Assembly: GCA_017460265.1 (NCBI GenBank)
Contig: JAFUBJ010000350.1
Location: 1 to 9,654, forward strand
Direction: 5' to 3'
Source: Atopobiaceae bacterium
Lineage (GTDB): Bacteria > Actinomycetota > Coriobacteriia > Coriobacteriales > Atopobiaceae
Length of the DNA stretch: 9,654 nucleotides
Shown: positions 1 to 6,563 of the stretch, in pieces
Layout: each line of letters begins with the position of its first letter
Numbering within the stretch: position 1 is the first letter of the stretch
Made by a program: the position numbers and the translations under genes
The notes under the pieces: model-generated
What the model saw: only the letters and a program-made list of their open reading frames with translations
Database searches by the model: none
Told to the model about the DNA's origin: nothing

Positions 1-2
1 AG

Positions 3-1139
3 ATAAGGGCCCTCATCGGCGAAAAGTGCCAGGACATCTCACGGCCTCTCGATGGCATGCCCATCAAGGAGCTGGGCCAATTCATCATAGATGCTAACCA
101 GGTTGTTACCGAGATTAATGAGATGGTTGCCAGCATGAATGCAACCACGCAACGAACGAGGCGACTGAAAACAGAGCTCCGCAGGGCCCTGTGCGTTGAG
201 ATGTCGAAAAGGGTCCGATCTGAGCATGATGCCGATATACAGAGGCGCAACGAGATTGCACGGGATTTTCGCACTTTGCAGGAGGAGATAAGCGCAGACG
301 AGGCTCGTAGTAAGAGGCCAAAGCGCGATGCTGTTGCAGACATGTTCGAATCCCTGCTTAGGCGCATGTTCGGCAACAAGTACACCTTCGACAAGGAGCG
401 CTTCTGCATCTTGTTCGGACAGAACGCGATGCAGGAGGAAGCGGAACAAATATTGAGCGACGGGGAAAAGTCTGTCGTAGCATTCTGCTTCTATGTCGCC
501 TCGACATATGAGCTCTTCTCAGACGAGGACGACGCACAGAGGCTCTTCTTTGTGATCGACGACCCGATATCGAGCCTCGACTACCACTGCGTCTACAACG
601 TTGCTCAGACAATAAAGGACCTCGGCGGGCTGTTCGGCATACAGGGCAAGAACCTGAGGTTCCTCGTGATGACGCATAACAGCGCCTTCTTTAACATGCT
701 GTGCCGCAACAAGATCGTTGATGCGAGTTACTCGCTTCACGACGGCAGCTACCAGCAGGTCAAGCACAACGGAATTACCCACTATGACGAGCATCTTAGA
801 GACATCAATACCGTCTTCCAAGGCGGTGCCATAACTCACACCACTGGCAACTCAATCCGCCAAGTCATAGAGGGTATCTGGCATTTCGACGATCCAACGG
901 TCGACAACCTTGCCGACTACCTGAATCAGCCACAGTGTTCAGACCTTGCAAGCTGCGATTACCTGTATTTGCTTTGCAATGACCAGTCACATGGGGCTGC
1001 ATCTGCAGAGCTTGATCCTCCCATCGATGATGCTGGGATGAGGCGTGCTTGCGAGACGGTCCTTCGGCATGTGAATCAGCGATTCCCCGGCCAGTTGAAA
1101 GCTTCGGAAATCACCTTCGTAGAGCAGGCAGCGCATTAG
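3..1139 (+). CDS. AAA_13 family ATPase, C-terminal part (PrrC/RloC-like), 5' end outside window
   Basis: The frame is open to the left window edge and the first ATG (57) has no ribosome binding site, so the gene starts upstream and only its C-terminal half is present. Numbering from that ATG, a charged helical, probably coiled-coil stretch (about 1-100) is followed by an ABC-type signature LSDGEKS (133-139), a Walker B segment LFFVIDDPISSLD (163-175) and an H-loop MTHN (205-208). This order, and the DDPISSLD form, fit the AAA_13 family, which includes the anticodon nucleases PrrC and RloC and other phage-defence ATPases. The Walker A part must lie upstream. The C-terminal domain has R268, E272 and H312; a spaced Arg-x3-Glu...His set is known in PrrC-type nuclease domains, so RNase activity is possible, but this is inference. 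An ATPase without nuclease activity is the alternative. Family call firm, function not. Confidence 0.85.
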   Translation: MRALIGEKCQDISRPLDGMPIKELGQFIIDANQVVTEINEMVASMNATTQRTRRLKTELRRALCVEMSKRVRSEHDADIQRRNEIARDFRTLQEEISADEARSKRPKRDAVADMFESLLRRMFGNKYTFDKERFCILFGQNAMQEEAEQILSDGEKSVVAFCFYVASTYELFSDEDDAQRLFFVIDDPISSLDYHCVYNVAQTIKDLGGLFGIQGKNLRFLVMTHNSAFFNMLCRNKIVDASYSLHDGSYQQVKHNGITHYDEHLRDINTVFQGGAITHTTGNSIRQVIEGIWHFDDPTVDNLADYLNQPQCSDLASCDYLYLLCNDQSHGAASAELDPPIDDAGMRRACETVLRHVNQRFPGQLKASEITFVEQAAH

Positions 1140-1167
1140 CCTAGCCATCAACTTGTGACACACCAAG

Positions 1168-1200
1168 ACAATGCCCGTACCGGTAAGGTGCGGGCATTGT
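1168..1200 (+). terminator. Intrinsic-terminator-like hairpin after the ATPase gene
   Basis: ACAATGCCCG (1168-1177) pairs perfectly with CGGGCATTGT (1191-1200). TACC/GGTG extends the stem to 14 bp with one G-T pair, leaving a 5-base loop. It starts 28 bases after the ATPase stop. The following bases (TCGCCTTTG) are only weakly T-rich, so it may be an inefficient terminator or a 3'-end stabilising hairpin. Confidence 0.6.
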
Positions 1201-1460
1201 TCGCCTTTGCCCGCCCCACGAGACGAAAAGAAAGCCGGTACAGCATGGACGATGAGACCAATGGCAGCTAGGAAGCCACGCAGGGCGCGCAGGACTGGGC
1301 GCAGCAAGAGCAGCAACAGGAAGGCACGCAACCCCAGTAAGAGGTGGCCGGCAGCGTCCGCAATGCTGTAGCAGACAATGAGAAGGAGACCCACGGAGCA
1401 GTACGGATTGACTACGACCGCAGCAGCTGGGTTGCGCACGCGACCAAACGGGCTCCGTGA
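1188..1460 (+). pseudogene. Remnant of an unidentified gene, broken by in-frame stops
   Basis: Read in one frame, this stretch gives protein-like sequence interrupted by TAG (1269-1271) and TAA (1338-1340), ending at TGA (1458-1460). The pieces include RPTRRKESRYSMDDETNGS, then a Gln-rich piece (ATQGAQDWAQQEQQQEG) and then VRIDYDRSSWVAHATKRAP. Both internal stops are one transition away from a Gln codon (CAG, CAA) in a Gln-rich context, as expected for decay. The opposite strand has an open frame with a run of leucines, which is just the complement of the Gln codons. No family is recognised. Alternatives are the tails of two separate former genes, or chance. Confidence 0.35.
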
Positions 1461-1653
1461 AGGATTGCTGTATGGCCTCATTCCTGACCTTTTCGTGCCG
1501 TCTCTGCTGACAGCACGACAGAGTCCCGTCCCCACAAGCGTTAGGGGTGCCTGCGAGTGCGGGACGGGCGGCGGAGGGGCTTGGCCTCCGCCGTGACGCG
1601 GCCTCGTCGCGTGCCCTCACGGCACCTGACCTGCACAAACACTCCACACAAGG
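1461..1653. other. Non-coding stretch with a GC-rich hairpin and one copy of a direct repeat
   Basis: No credible gene is seen. GCG-T-TAGGGGTGCCTGC (1538-1554) recurs with one mismatch at 2276-2292. Shortly after it, GGCGGAGG (1570-1577) pairs with CCTCCGCC (1585-1592) around a 7-base loop. No T-run follows on either strand, so the hairpin is not a clear terminator. Confidence 0.5.
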
Positions 1654-1677
1654 AAAAGCGCCCGCCTGGCGAGCGCT
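1650..1677 (-). terminator. Intrinsic terminator of the 1705-2130 gene
   Basis: On the minus strand, 27 bases after the stop codon, AGCGCTCG (1677 to 1670) pairs with CGGGCGCT (1664 to 1657) around a 5-base loop, with one G-U pair. It is followed directly by TTTTCCTT. Position, stem and T-tract all fit a rho-independent terminator. Confidence 0.75.
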
Positions 1678-1704
1678 CCCGGGTTGTGCCTGTGGCGCAC
1701 ATGG

Positions 1705-2130
1705 CTACCCCTGCCAGACCCCGCGGACGTGGTGGACGCGCACGCGCCCCGCATCGAGGTTCAGGCACACGCTCATCACGTCGAAGCGCACGTGCTCTGG
1801 GAGGGGGACGTCCGCCATGAGCGCTGAGCACACGCACATGGCGGCGCCGCGCGCGGCGACCTCGTCGTCGCACATCCCCTGGACGTCGTCGAGCGTGAGC
1901 TCGAAGCCCTCCACGGGGATTGGCAGGACGCATACGGTCACGGGCAGGTCGCCCTCCATGCAGGACAGCACGTCCTCCCACGGGGTGGCGTCGACGTGGG
2001 TGAAACCGACGTGCGCGAGCGTCTCGGCCGCCACCTCCATGCAGTCGCGGGCGTAGTCCCCCGTGACGAGGGACTCGGACTTCCACCTCTCGCGGATGGC
2101 GGCGGTCGGCGCGATGGTTGCGTTGCTCAT
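1705..2130 (-). CDS. Small protein with weak YraN-like C-terminus, unknown function
   Basis: The gene encodes 141 residues. ATG at 2130 is preceded on the minus strand by AAAGGGGC at a normal distance, and a good terminator follows the stop, so this is probably a single-gene transcript. The protein is soluble-looking, acidic and fairly rich in cysteine. The C-terminal stretch VRFDVMSVCLNLDAGRVRVH resembles the end of YraN/UPF0102 proteins (a restriction-endonuclease-like fold), where an RFDV motif and a basic/aromatic tail close the domain. The YraN catalytic core (an Asp and a Glu-x-Lys on adjacent strands) is not visible: the expected EVK position reads CVLP. If related, it is a divergent and probably non-catalytic member. 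The resemblance is a recalled pattern, not a computed match. The gene is flanked by 16/17-base direct repeats. Confidence 0.75.
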   Translation of the reverse strand: MSNATIAPTAAIRERWKSESLVTGDYARDCMEVAAETLAHVGFTHVDATPWEDVLSCMEGDLPVTVCVLPIPVEGFELTLDDVQGMCDDEVAARGAAMCVCSALMADVPLPEHVRFDVMSVCLNLDAGRVRVHHVRGVWQG

Positions 2131-2529
2131 GGTGTGCCCCTTTCGGGTCGGGTTGAGGGTCGGCTTGTCCTTCCCTCGGACGGGGGCGACAAGGCAAGCG
2201 GCATGCCCGGAGCGCGCCCGTTTGCGGGTGGGGCGCGGTGCGCGGAGGGCATGTCGCGCCAGGCGACGGGAGGCGGCGCTAGGGGTGCCTGCCGCCTCGG
2301 AGGAGCCTGTGCCATGCTGCCCCGGTCCGAGGGCCGGGAGTCGTTCTCACGGCTCGTGTGCTGCGGGCTTTCGACGGCCCGGCGAGGATAGCGGGATTCT
2401 TAGACATCCCCGGCGCAGCCGGGGTGTCGGAAGGTCGCGAGGACCGGCCCGCAGAGCGGGACGCGCCGGGGTTTCCGTCAGAGCAACCGCCGTAAAATCG
2501 ATACTGGCATCAGGCTGAATGGAGGGAAC
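2131..2529. other. 399-bp gene-free region rich in GC hairpins
   Basis: Long open frames here have no ribosome binding site and an Arg/Pro/Ala-rich composition, so they look like GC artefacts. What is present: the RBS of the 1705-2130 gene on the minus strand; CGCGCCC/GGGCGCG (2213-2219/2231-2237) competing with CCCG-TTTG-CGGG; the hairpin 2270-2298; and a strong hairpin at 2403-2428. In the last, GACA plus CCCCGGC pairs with GCCGGGG plus TGTC, 11 bp with one bulged T and a GCA loop. Neither flank of it has a T-run. No promoter can be assigned with confidence. Confidence 0.5.
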
Positions 2530-2898
2530 ATGGGAAGCTGGATACACCAGAGGCATATCGACGAGACGGTCGGTTGGTTCGTCAGGAAGGCGTTGCCCGA
2601 TCCCGAGCCCGGCTGGGAGGATCTCCCCTGGAGAATCGAGGAGATGGGCCGCACGGATGACCATGGCTTCTGGTGGACCATCGCGGTCGACATCCCGACG
2701 TCGGTCAGGGGTCTGGACTGTTGGCTGTCCTTCCGCATCGTCGAGCCCGGTGGCGGGATGCGCGAGAGCTATGTTGAGCGCGTCCATGCCGTCAGGTCGG
2801 GGCGTGGCGAGTACGAGGATGACGTATACGTCTGGGACGAACACGAGGACATGTGGGTCACCGCGCCGAAGGATGACGACGAGGAAGAGGACAAGTGA
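2530..2898 (+). CDS. Small acidic orphan protein
   Basis: The gene encodes 122 residues. ATG at 2530 has a strong Shine-Dalgarno, GGAGG, 5 bases upstream. The protein is tryptophan-rich (W4, W16, W29, W34, W49, W50 among others), has no signal peptide or membrane segment, and ends in an acidic tail (DDDEEEDK). A beta-rich fold is suggested by the alternating pattern around WWTIAVDIP and CWLSFRIVE. No family is recognised. It stands alone: no gene follows on the same strand within 1.9 kb, and three hairpins follow its stop. Acidic, small proteins in mobile elements are often anti-restriction or DNA-mimic proteins, but nothing here proves that role. Confidence 0.75.
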   Translation: MGSWIHQRHIDETVGWFVRKALPDPEPGWEDLPWRIEEMGRTDDHGFWWTIAVDIPTSVRGLDCWLSFRIVEPGGGMRESYVERVHAVRSGRGEYEDDVYVWDEHEDMWVTAPKDDDEEEDK

Positions 2899-2964
2899 CA
2901 GCCGCACCTGCCTCCGCGGCCGAGGGAGCCACAAGTCGGCAGGCCCTCACGGCTGGTGCCAGAA

Positions 2965-3095
2965 CGCCGCCGCGCCCATGGCGAGCCCCCCACGAGCCAT
3001 GCGGCGGCGTCGCGCGCTGGGGCATGGCCAGCGCGCCGCCCTCGTGGCCTCGTCTCCACGAAAACTGCACGTCGGGAGGGGTGTTAGCCCCTCCC
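2965..3095. repeat. Three consecutive strong hairpins between converging genes
   Basis: Hairpin 1: CGCCGCCGC (2965-2973) and ATGGC (2978-2982) pair with GCCAT plus GCGGCGGCG (2996-3009), 14 bp with a 4-base bulge. Hairpin 2: GCGCGCTGG (3012-3020) pairs with CCAGCGCGC (3028-3036), 9 bp. Hairpin 3: GGGAGGGG (3074-3081) pairs with CCCCTCCC (3088-3095), 8 bp with a 6-base loop. Hairpin 3 lies 24 bases after the pcfJ-like stop on the minus strand, with GTTTTC about 8 bases beyond it, so it may end that transcript. The others lie past the 2898 stop of the plus-strand gene and lack T-runs. Confidence 0.6.
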
Positions 3096-3119
3096 TCCAT
3101 GTCCTGTCAGCTGGTCGCG

Positions 3120-4502
3120 CTACGCACCCAGCGCCCGCATCCTCCCTCCTGTCGGCATGTGGTAGCCCACGGCCTCGCACCAGTCGGAGAGCACCCTGCG
3201 CTGCGAGGCGGTCACCTGCCTGTTGTGGCTCTGGAACGCCTGACGCACCGTCCTGTTGCGCACCTCGATGGTGACCAGCGACTCATTGGGCTTGCTCGAC
3301 TTGCGCATGAGCCAGAGGTCGGTCTGGCCGTTGGCGTACTTGTCGATGAATCCTGCCACGCAGTTGTGCTGCGCGTTGGCCTCGTCGATAATCTCCCGAA
3401 CGCTGGCAGCGGGGCGGATGACGTACCCGTCGGACTCGAAGCCGTTGCCCTCAAGCTCTGCCGCCCTACGGGCGATTGCCTCGTCGCTCGCCTCGTGGAG
3501 GCGTAGCTCCCGCTCGTGCTCTAGGTCTGCGAGGAGCGCGGCGGGGTCGGCGGGGTACTTGTCATCGACGGCGCCTCTCATCCTCTTTTGCATGTCGATG
3601 GCGTCAGCCCACAGCTGGACGTTGTAGGAGCGGGTGCGACGGCGCTGTGCGGGCAGGTCGAGCAGGGAGAGCGCGTACTCGCAGGCGCGGCGAGGCTCGA
3701 AGGAGACGCCCCTCCACTCAAGCGAGCGCAGGGCGCACGCGAGCCTCGGCAGGAAGTCGGACGTGCCTCCCCTCGGGTGCTCGGCTGCCTTGTCAAGATA
3801 CCCGCGCAGGAGGTCGCGCGTCACGTCGTGGCCGAACGACTCCGCGAGCCGCGAGATGTAGAGCCTGTCGCGGAAGCACTCCGCGCACGCCTCGTCGCGT
3901 CCCTCACCGTAGAAGCTTGATAGGTGCAGGGCGGCCGAGAGCGCTTCCCTGCTATGGTTGTGACCCATCACAGGCTCCACGAGCCTCCACACGAGGCCGA
4001 CCTGCTCCCACGTGCCGTTGAGGTTCCATTTGGCGTTCGCCCCCATGCGAGATGCCGCCCACGGCTCCACACGCACCATGTCGCGCTTGCACATCTCACG
4101 GAAGTCGCCGCAGTTGAGCAGCGCCACGATTGCCGCGCGCCCCTTGGCGTCGTAGTCCTGCAGCGGGCGTACGCTCCATGGCGGGGTCAGCGCATCCCCC
4201 GTGGCTTCCTTGCAGAAGGTGCCGAGCCTCGCCGTGGTGAGCGCGTGGCGGCTCCCTGTGCGCTCGTCGGTGACGTAGTACTGCCCCTGCGTCACGAGTA
4301 GCACGAGCAGCTGCGAGCGGTTGCCGCACCTGCGTCTGAACGCGCAATCCGCGCCGTCCGAGAGCACGCGCTCCCACTCGGGTTCGGGTTGTGCCTTCTT
4401 GGCTTTGGCCGCGCTGGGCGTGTCGATGTCTCCCCTCACGATGAGGTCTCGGACGCCGATGGTCGCGTCGATGCCGAGGTCGAGCGTAAGCTGGGTGCTC
4501 AT
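3120..4502 (-). CDS. PcfJ-domain protein
   Basis: The gene encodes 460 residues. The start is ATG at 4502, because GGGAGG lies 8 bases upstream; an in-frame ATG 26 codons earlier has no such site and would place coding sequence over the inverted repeat. The C-terminal third (about 358-447) matches the PcfJ-like pattern: YVIRPAASVREIIDEAN, then QHNCVAGFIDKYANGQTDLW (379 onward, with the typical HNCV-G-Y/F core), then a basic/aromatic strand pair with TIEVRN and a QAFQSHNRQV turn. PcfJ was named from the conjugative plasmid pCF10; its biochemical role is not established. The N-terminal two thirds are Arg-rich, mostly helical and not recognised. It faces away from the AlbA_2 gene, and its upstream region is strongly structured. 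Other conjugation genes would be expected outside the window. Confidence 0.85.
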   Translation of the reverse strand: MSTQLTLDLGIDATIGVRDLIVRGDIDTPSAAKAKKAQPEPEWERVLSDGADCAFRRRCGNRSQLLVLLVTQGQYYVTDERTGSRHALTTARLGTFCKEATGDALTPPWSVRPLQDYDAKGRAAIVALLNCGDFREMCKRDMVRVEPWAASRMGANAKWNLNGTWEQVGLVWRLVEPVMGHNHSREALSAALHLSSFYGEGRDEACAECFRDRLYISRLAESFGHDVTRDLLRGYLDKAAEHPRGGTSDFLPRLACALRSLEWRGVSFEPRRACEYALSLLDLPAQRRRTRSYNVQLWADAIDMQKRMRGAVDDKYPADPAALLADLEHERELRLHEASDEAIARRAAELEGNGFESDGYVIRPAASVREIIDEANAQHNCVAGFIDKYANGQTDLWLMRKSSKPNESLVTIEVRNRTVRQAFQSHNRQVTASQRRVLSDWCEAVGYHMPTGGRMRALGA

Positions 4503-4533
4503 TTGCGTGTCCTCCCGTCTGGTCAGGCGGGGG

Positions 4534-4681
4534 AATCCCCTTCGGTCCCCCTGCGGGGAGGCCATGCAAGGCGGGGGCACACGGGTGGGCTGGGCAGTGC
4601 CTCCGCCGTCACCGGGAGCGGGAGGTGGGAGGGGCCCGCGACGGTGTGCGAGGCTTGCCAGCAGGGGGACCGAAGGGGATT
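4534..4681. repeat. Perfect 21-bp inverted repeat spanning 148 bp, upstream of the pcfJ-like gene
   Basis: Bases 4534-4554 (starting AATCCCCTTCGG) are exactly reverse-complementary to 4661-4681 (ending CCGAAGGGGATT). Nested inside is an 11-bp stem with one G-T pair, GGCGGGGGCAC (4570-4580) with GTGCCTCCGCC (4597-4607). The left arm can also fold on itself: TCCCC (4546-4550) with GGGGA (4555-4559). A pcfJ-like transcript starting beyond 4681 would carry the structure about 30 bases upstream of its start codon, so it may be a regulatory leader. A MITE, a protein-binding site or a transfer origin are other options. No target duplication is seen at its ends. Confidence 0.7.
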
Positions 4682-4807
4682 AGAGAGTTGCCCTTGGGTG
4701 GGGTGACGGGGCGCCGATCACTGCTCGGCGGGGCGTCGCAGGAGCATTAGTCGACATGTCCTGCGGTAGAATTAACTCGGGCATAGTTATAAGGAAGACG
4801 AGGTCGC
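4682..4807. promoter_or_regulatory. Divergent intergenic region with hairpin and weak promoter elements
   Basis: GACG (4705-4708) and CGCCGA (4712-4717) pair with TCGGCG (4725-4730) and CGTC (4734-4737), leaving a symmetric GGG/GGG internal loop. A -10-like TAGAAT lies at 4767-4772, 35 bases before the AlbA_2 start, but no good -35 sits 16-18 bases upstream. Both genes read outward from this region, so promoters for both should lie here; none is clear. Confidence 0.35.
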
Positions 4808-6274
4808 ATGGTCGCTGATATCGACGTTACATTGCTGGTGGAGGAGCTCTGCCGCCACGACTCCGAGACCGAGTGGATCGAGTTCAAAGCGAACAACTCG
4901 AACCCGGAGATGATTGGCCAAAGGATCAGTGCCCTCGCCAACTCCGCGTGTAGGCTCGGTATCCCGACCGCGTACATGGTCTGGGGCGTTGACGACGAAA
5001 CGCACGAAGTGGTCGGCAGCTCGTTCAGGTACAGGCTTGAGAGGCGGGGGAACGAGGAGCTCGAGAACTGGCTCCACCACCAGCTCACGGACAACGCCTC
5101 CTTCGAGTTCGTCGAGGACGAGATTGACGGCAAGCATGTCACGGTGCTCATGGTCCAGGCAGCCTTCTACCACACGGTCGACTTCGAGAGGGTGCCGTAC
5201 GTGAGGGTCGGCAGCTACACCAAGAAGCTGAGGGAGTATCCTGCCATCGAGTCCGAGGTGTGGGACCGCATAACCAAATCCGATTTCGAGAGCGTCACGG
5301 CACGAGGAGGCCTCGGCCTCTCCGACGCCCTGTCCCTTCTCGACTATCCGAAGTACTTCGACCTGCTCGGCACGCCGATGCCGCAGTCTCAGGACGAAGT
5401 CGCCCACTACCTCTGCGACGACGAGATCCTCTCGCGCCAGGATGACGGGCGCTACGCTGTCACGAACCTCGGCGCGCTCCTGCTCGCCAGGCGCCTCAGG
5501 GACTTCCCGTCGGTCGCGCGCAAGGCGCTGCGTCTCGTACAGTACGAGGGCCGGGGGCGCACAGAGATGCTGCGTAGCAGGGACTACGACGGAGGATACG
5601 CTGTCGAGTTTGAAGCGGCCGTCGACATGGTGATGGCTCTCACGCCCGCGAGGGAAGACATCGTCGGAGCCGTACGGCGGCAGACGACCGCCTACCCCGA
5701 GAGGGCGGTTCGCGAGATTCTTGCCAACGCCCTCATCCACCAGGATCTCGCGGTGACGGGCAGCGGCCCCGTGGTCGAGGTGTTCTCTGACAGGGTCGAC
5801 TTCACGAACCCCGGGACCTCCCTGGTAGACCTCATGCGACTGGTCGACAACCCTCCGAAGTCAAGGAACCAGAGGCTCGCCAGCCTCATGAGGCGCTTCC
5901 GCTTTTGCGAGGAGCTCGGCACCGGCTGGGACAGGATCATCTCGTCGTGCGAGGCCTCCTACCTTCCCGCCCCCAAGGTCGTGGAATACGAGGAGGCGGG
6001 CGGCAGCGTGCGGGTCTCCCTCATGTCCTACGTGCCCTACCGCTCGATGGATGCGTGGGACCGCGTTATGGCCTGCTACTGGCACGCCTGCATCTGCTTC
6101 ACGAACGGCGACGTCATGTCCAACCAGTCCCTGCGTGCCCGCTTCGGCGAGGGTGGCCCCAGCCCGTCGACTGTCTCCAAGCTGTTGTCAGCTGCGGTCG
6201 AGGCCAGGCTCATCAAGCCGGTTGATCCTACCACGGCACCTCGGTACATGCGCTATGTGCCTGTCTGGGCGTAA
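4808..6274 (+). CDS. AlbA_2 (Schlafen-like) domain ATP-binding regulator
   Basis: The gene encodes 488 residues. ATG at 4808 is preceded by AAGGA and GAGG, giving a usable ribosome binding site. An N-terminal AlbA_2 domain (about 20-145) shows E22-W-I-E-F-K27, the helix QRISALANSACR and the strand YMVWGVDD; RVGSYTKKL (133-141) closes the domain. Residues about 290-380 match the HATPase_c_4/RecG-like C-terminal module: YPERAVREILANALIHQDL (296-314), DFTNPG (331-336) and LGTGWDRI (370-377). The C-terminus (about 435-475) looks like a winged helix (STVSKLLSAAVEARLI). This is the COG2865-type arrangement, usually annotated as an ATP-binding or transcriptional regulator; targets are not known. Such genes are common in mobile elements and some AlbA_2 proteins act in phage defence. 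The repeat array begins 3 bases after its stop. Confidence 0.88.
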   Translation: MVADIDVTLLVEELCRHDSETEWIEFKANNSNPEMIGQRISALANSACRLGIPTAYMVWGVDDETHEVVGSSFRYRLERRGNEELENWLHHQLTDNASFEFVEDEIDGKHVTVLMVQAAFYHTVDFERVPYVRVGSYTKKLREYPAIESEVWDRITKSDFESVTARGGLGLSDALSLLDYPKYFDLLGTPMPQSQDEVAHYLCDDEILSRQDDGRYAVTNLGALLLARRLRDFPSVARKALRLVQYEGRGRTEMLRSRDYDGGYAVEFEAAVDMVMALTPAREDIVGAVRRQTTAYPERAVREILANALIHQDLAVTGSGPVVEVFSDRVDFTNPGTSLVDLMRLVDNPPKSRNQRLASLMRRFRFCEELGTGWDRIISSCEASYLPAPKVVEYEEAGGSVRVSLMSYVPYRSMDAWDRVMACYWHACICFTNGDVMSNQSLRARFGEGGPSPSTVSKLLSAAVEARLIKPVDPTTAPRYMRYVPVWA

Positions 6275-6276
6275 GC

Positions 6277-6528
6277 CAACTTTCCCGTAACTTTCCCCAG
6301 CAAGCCCTCTCGTGTGATATTCGCAGGTCACCAATCCATTAGATGCCGTGCTCAACTTTCCCGCAACTTTCCTGCCCAACGGGAAGCCGCGCTTGGCACA
6401 ATCGTGCTTGCTTTCCGCGCGCCAACTTTCCCGCAACTTTCCTAGCAAGAATCTACATACAAGATATTGCGTCCACAAACTTGTACATTACTAGAAGACA
6501 CAATATATGGTGTCTCTTTAACTTTCCA
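6277..6528. repeat. Iteron-like paired repeats
   Basis: Three near-identical 20-base elements (6277-6296, 6353-6372, 6423-6442) each consist of two copies of CAACTTTCC joined by CG, so the units start 11 bases apart, about one helical turn. The only variation is a T for C at the start of the second unit in the first element. Centre-to-centre spacing is 76 and 70 bases. A partial unit, TAACTTTCCA, follows at 6519-6528, giving seven units in about 250 bases. The spacing on one face of the helix suggests cooperative binding by a dimer. Candidates are the nearby excisionase, the integrase or the AlbA_2 protein. Confidence 0.85.
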
Positions 6529-6563
6529 CAGCGCTTTAGGCACACGCAGCAGACACCGAATCC
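6443..6563. other. AT-rich spacer with short inverted repeats, downstream of xis
   Basis: TACAAG (6458-6463) pairs with CTTGTA (6480-6485), and AGACAC (6496-6501) with GTGTCT (6510-6515) around an AATATATG loop. TTGTAC (6481-6486) and TATATG (6504-6509) are 17 bases apart, a weak promoter-like match on the plus strand that would run antisense into the excisionase gene. No gene is seen. Confidence 0.3.

Larger units (their letters stand above)
1538..2292. repeat. Direct repeat pair flanking the 1705-2130 gene
   Basis: GCG-Y-TAGGGGTGCCTGC occurs at 1538-1554 and 2276-2292 in the same orientation, 16 of 17 bases identical and 738 bp apart. The right copy overlaps a hairpin: GAGGCGGC (2270-2277) pairs with GCCGCCTC (2291-2298). 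The pair could mark the ends of a small cassette or be shared regulatory sequence. Confidence 0.45.

Noticed and set aside
987..1535. Minus-strand open frame with a leucine run resembling a membrane segment
   Set aside because: The leucines are the complement of CAG/CAA codons in the broken plus-strand frame, the frame overlaps the ATPase gene and terminator, and there is no ribosome binding site.
2063..2518. Plus-strand open frame over the hairpin-rich intergenic region (also 1996-2391 and the minus-strand 2127-2315)
   Set aside because: Arg/Ala/Gly/Pro-rich translations without ribosome binding sites, typical of stop-poor GC-rich DNA.
4503..4580. Upstream in-frame start for the pcfJ-like gene
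   Set aside because: It lacks a ribosome binding site, whereas ATG 4502 has GGGAGG at ideal spacing; the extension would translate the inverted repeat arm.
6277..6442. CRISPR array
   Set aside because: Only three repeats, each itself a tandem of a 9-base unit, with 56- and 50-base gaps and no cas genes; phased binding sites fit better.
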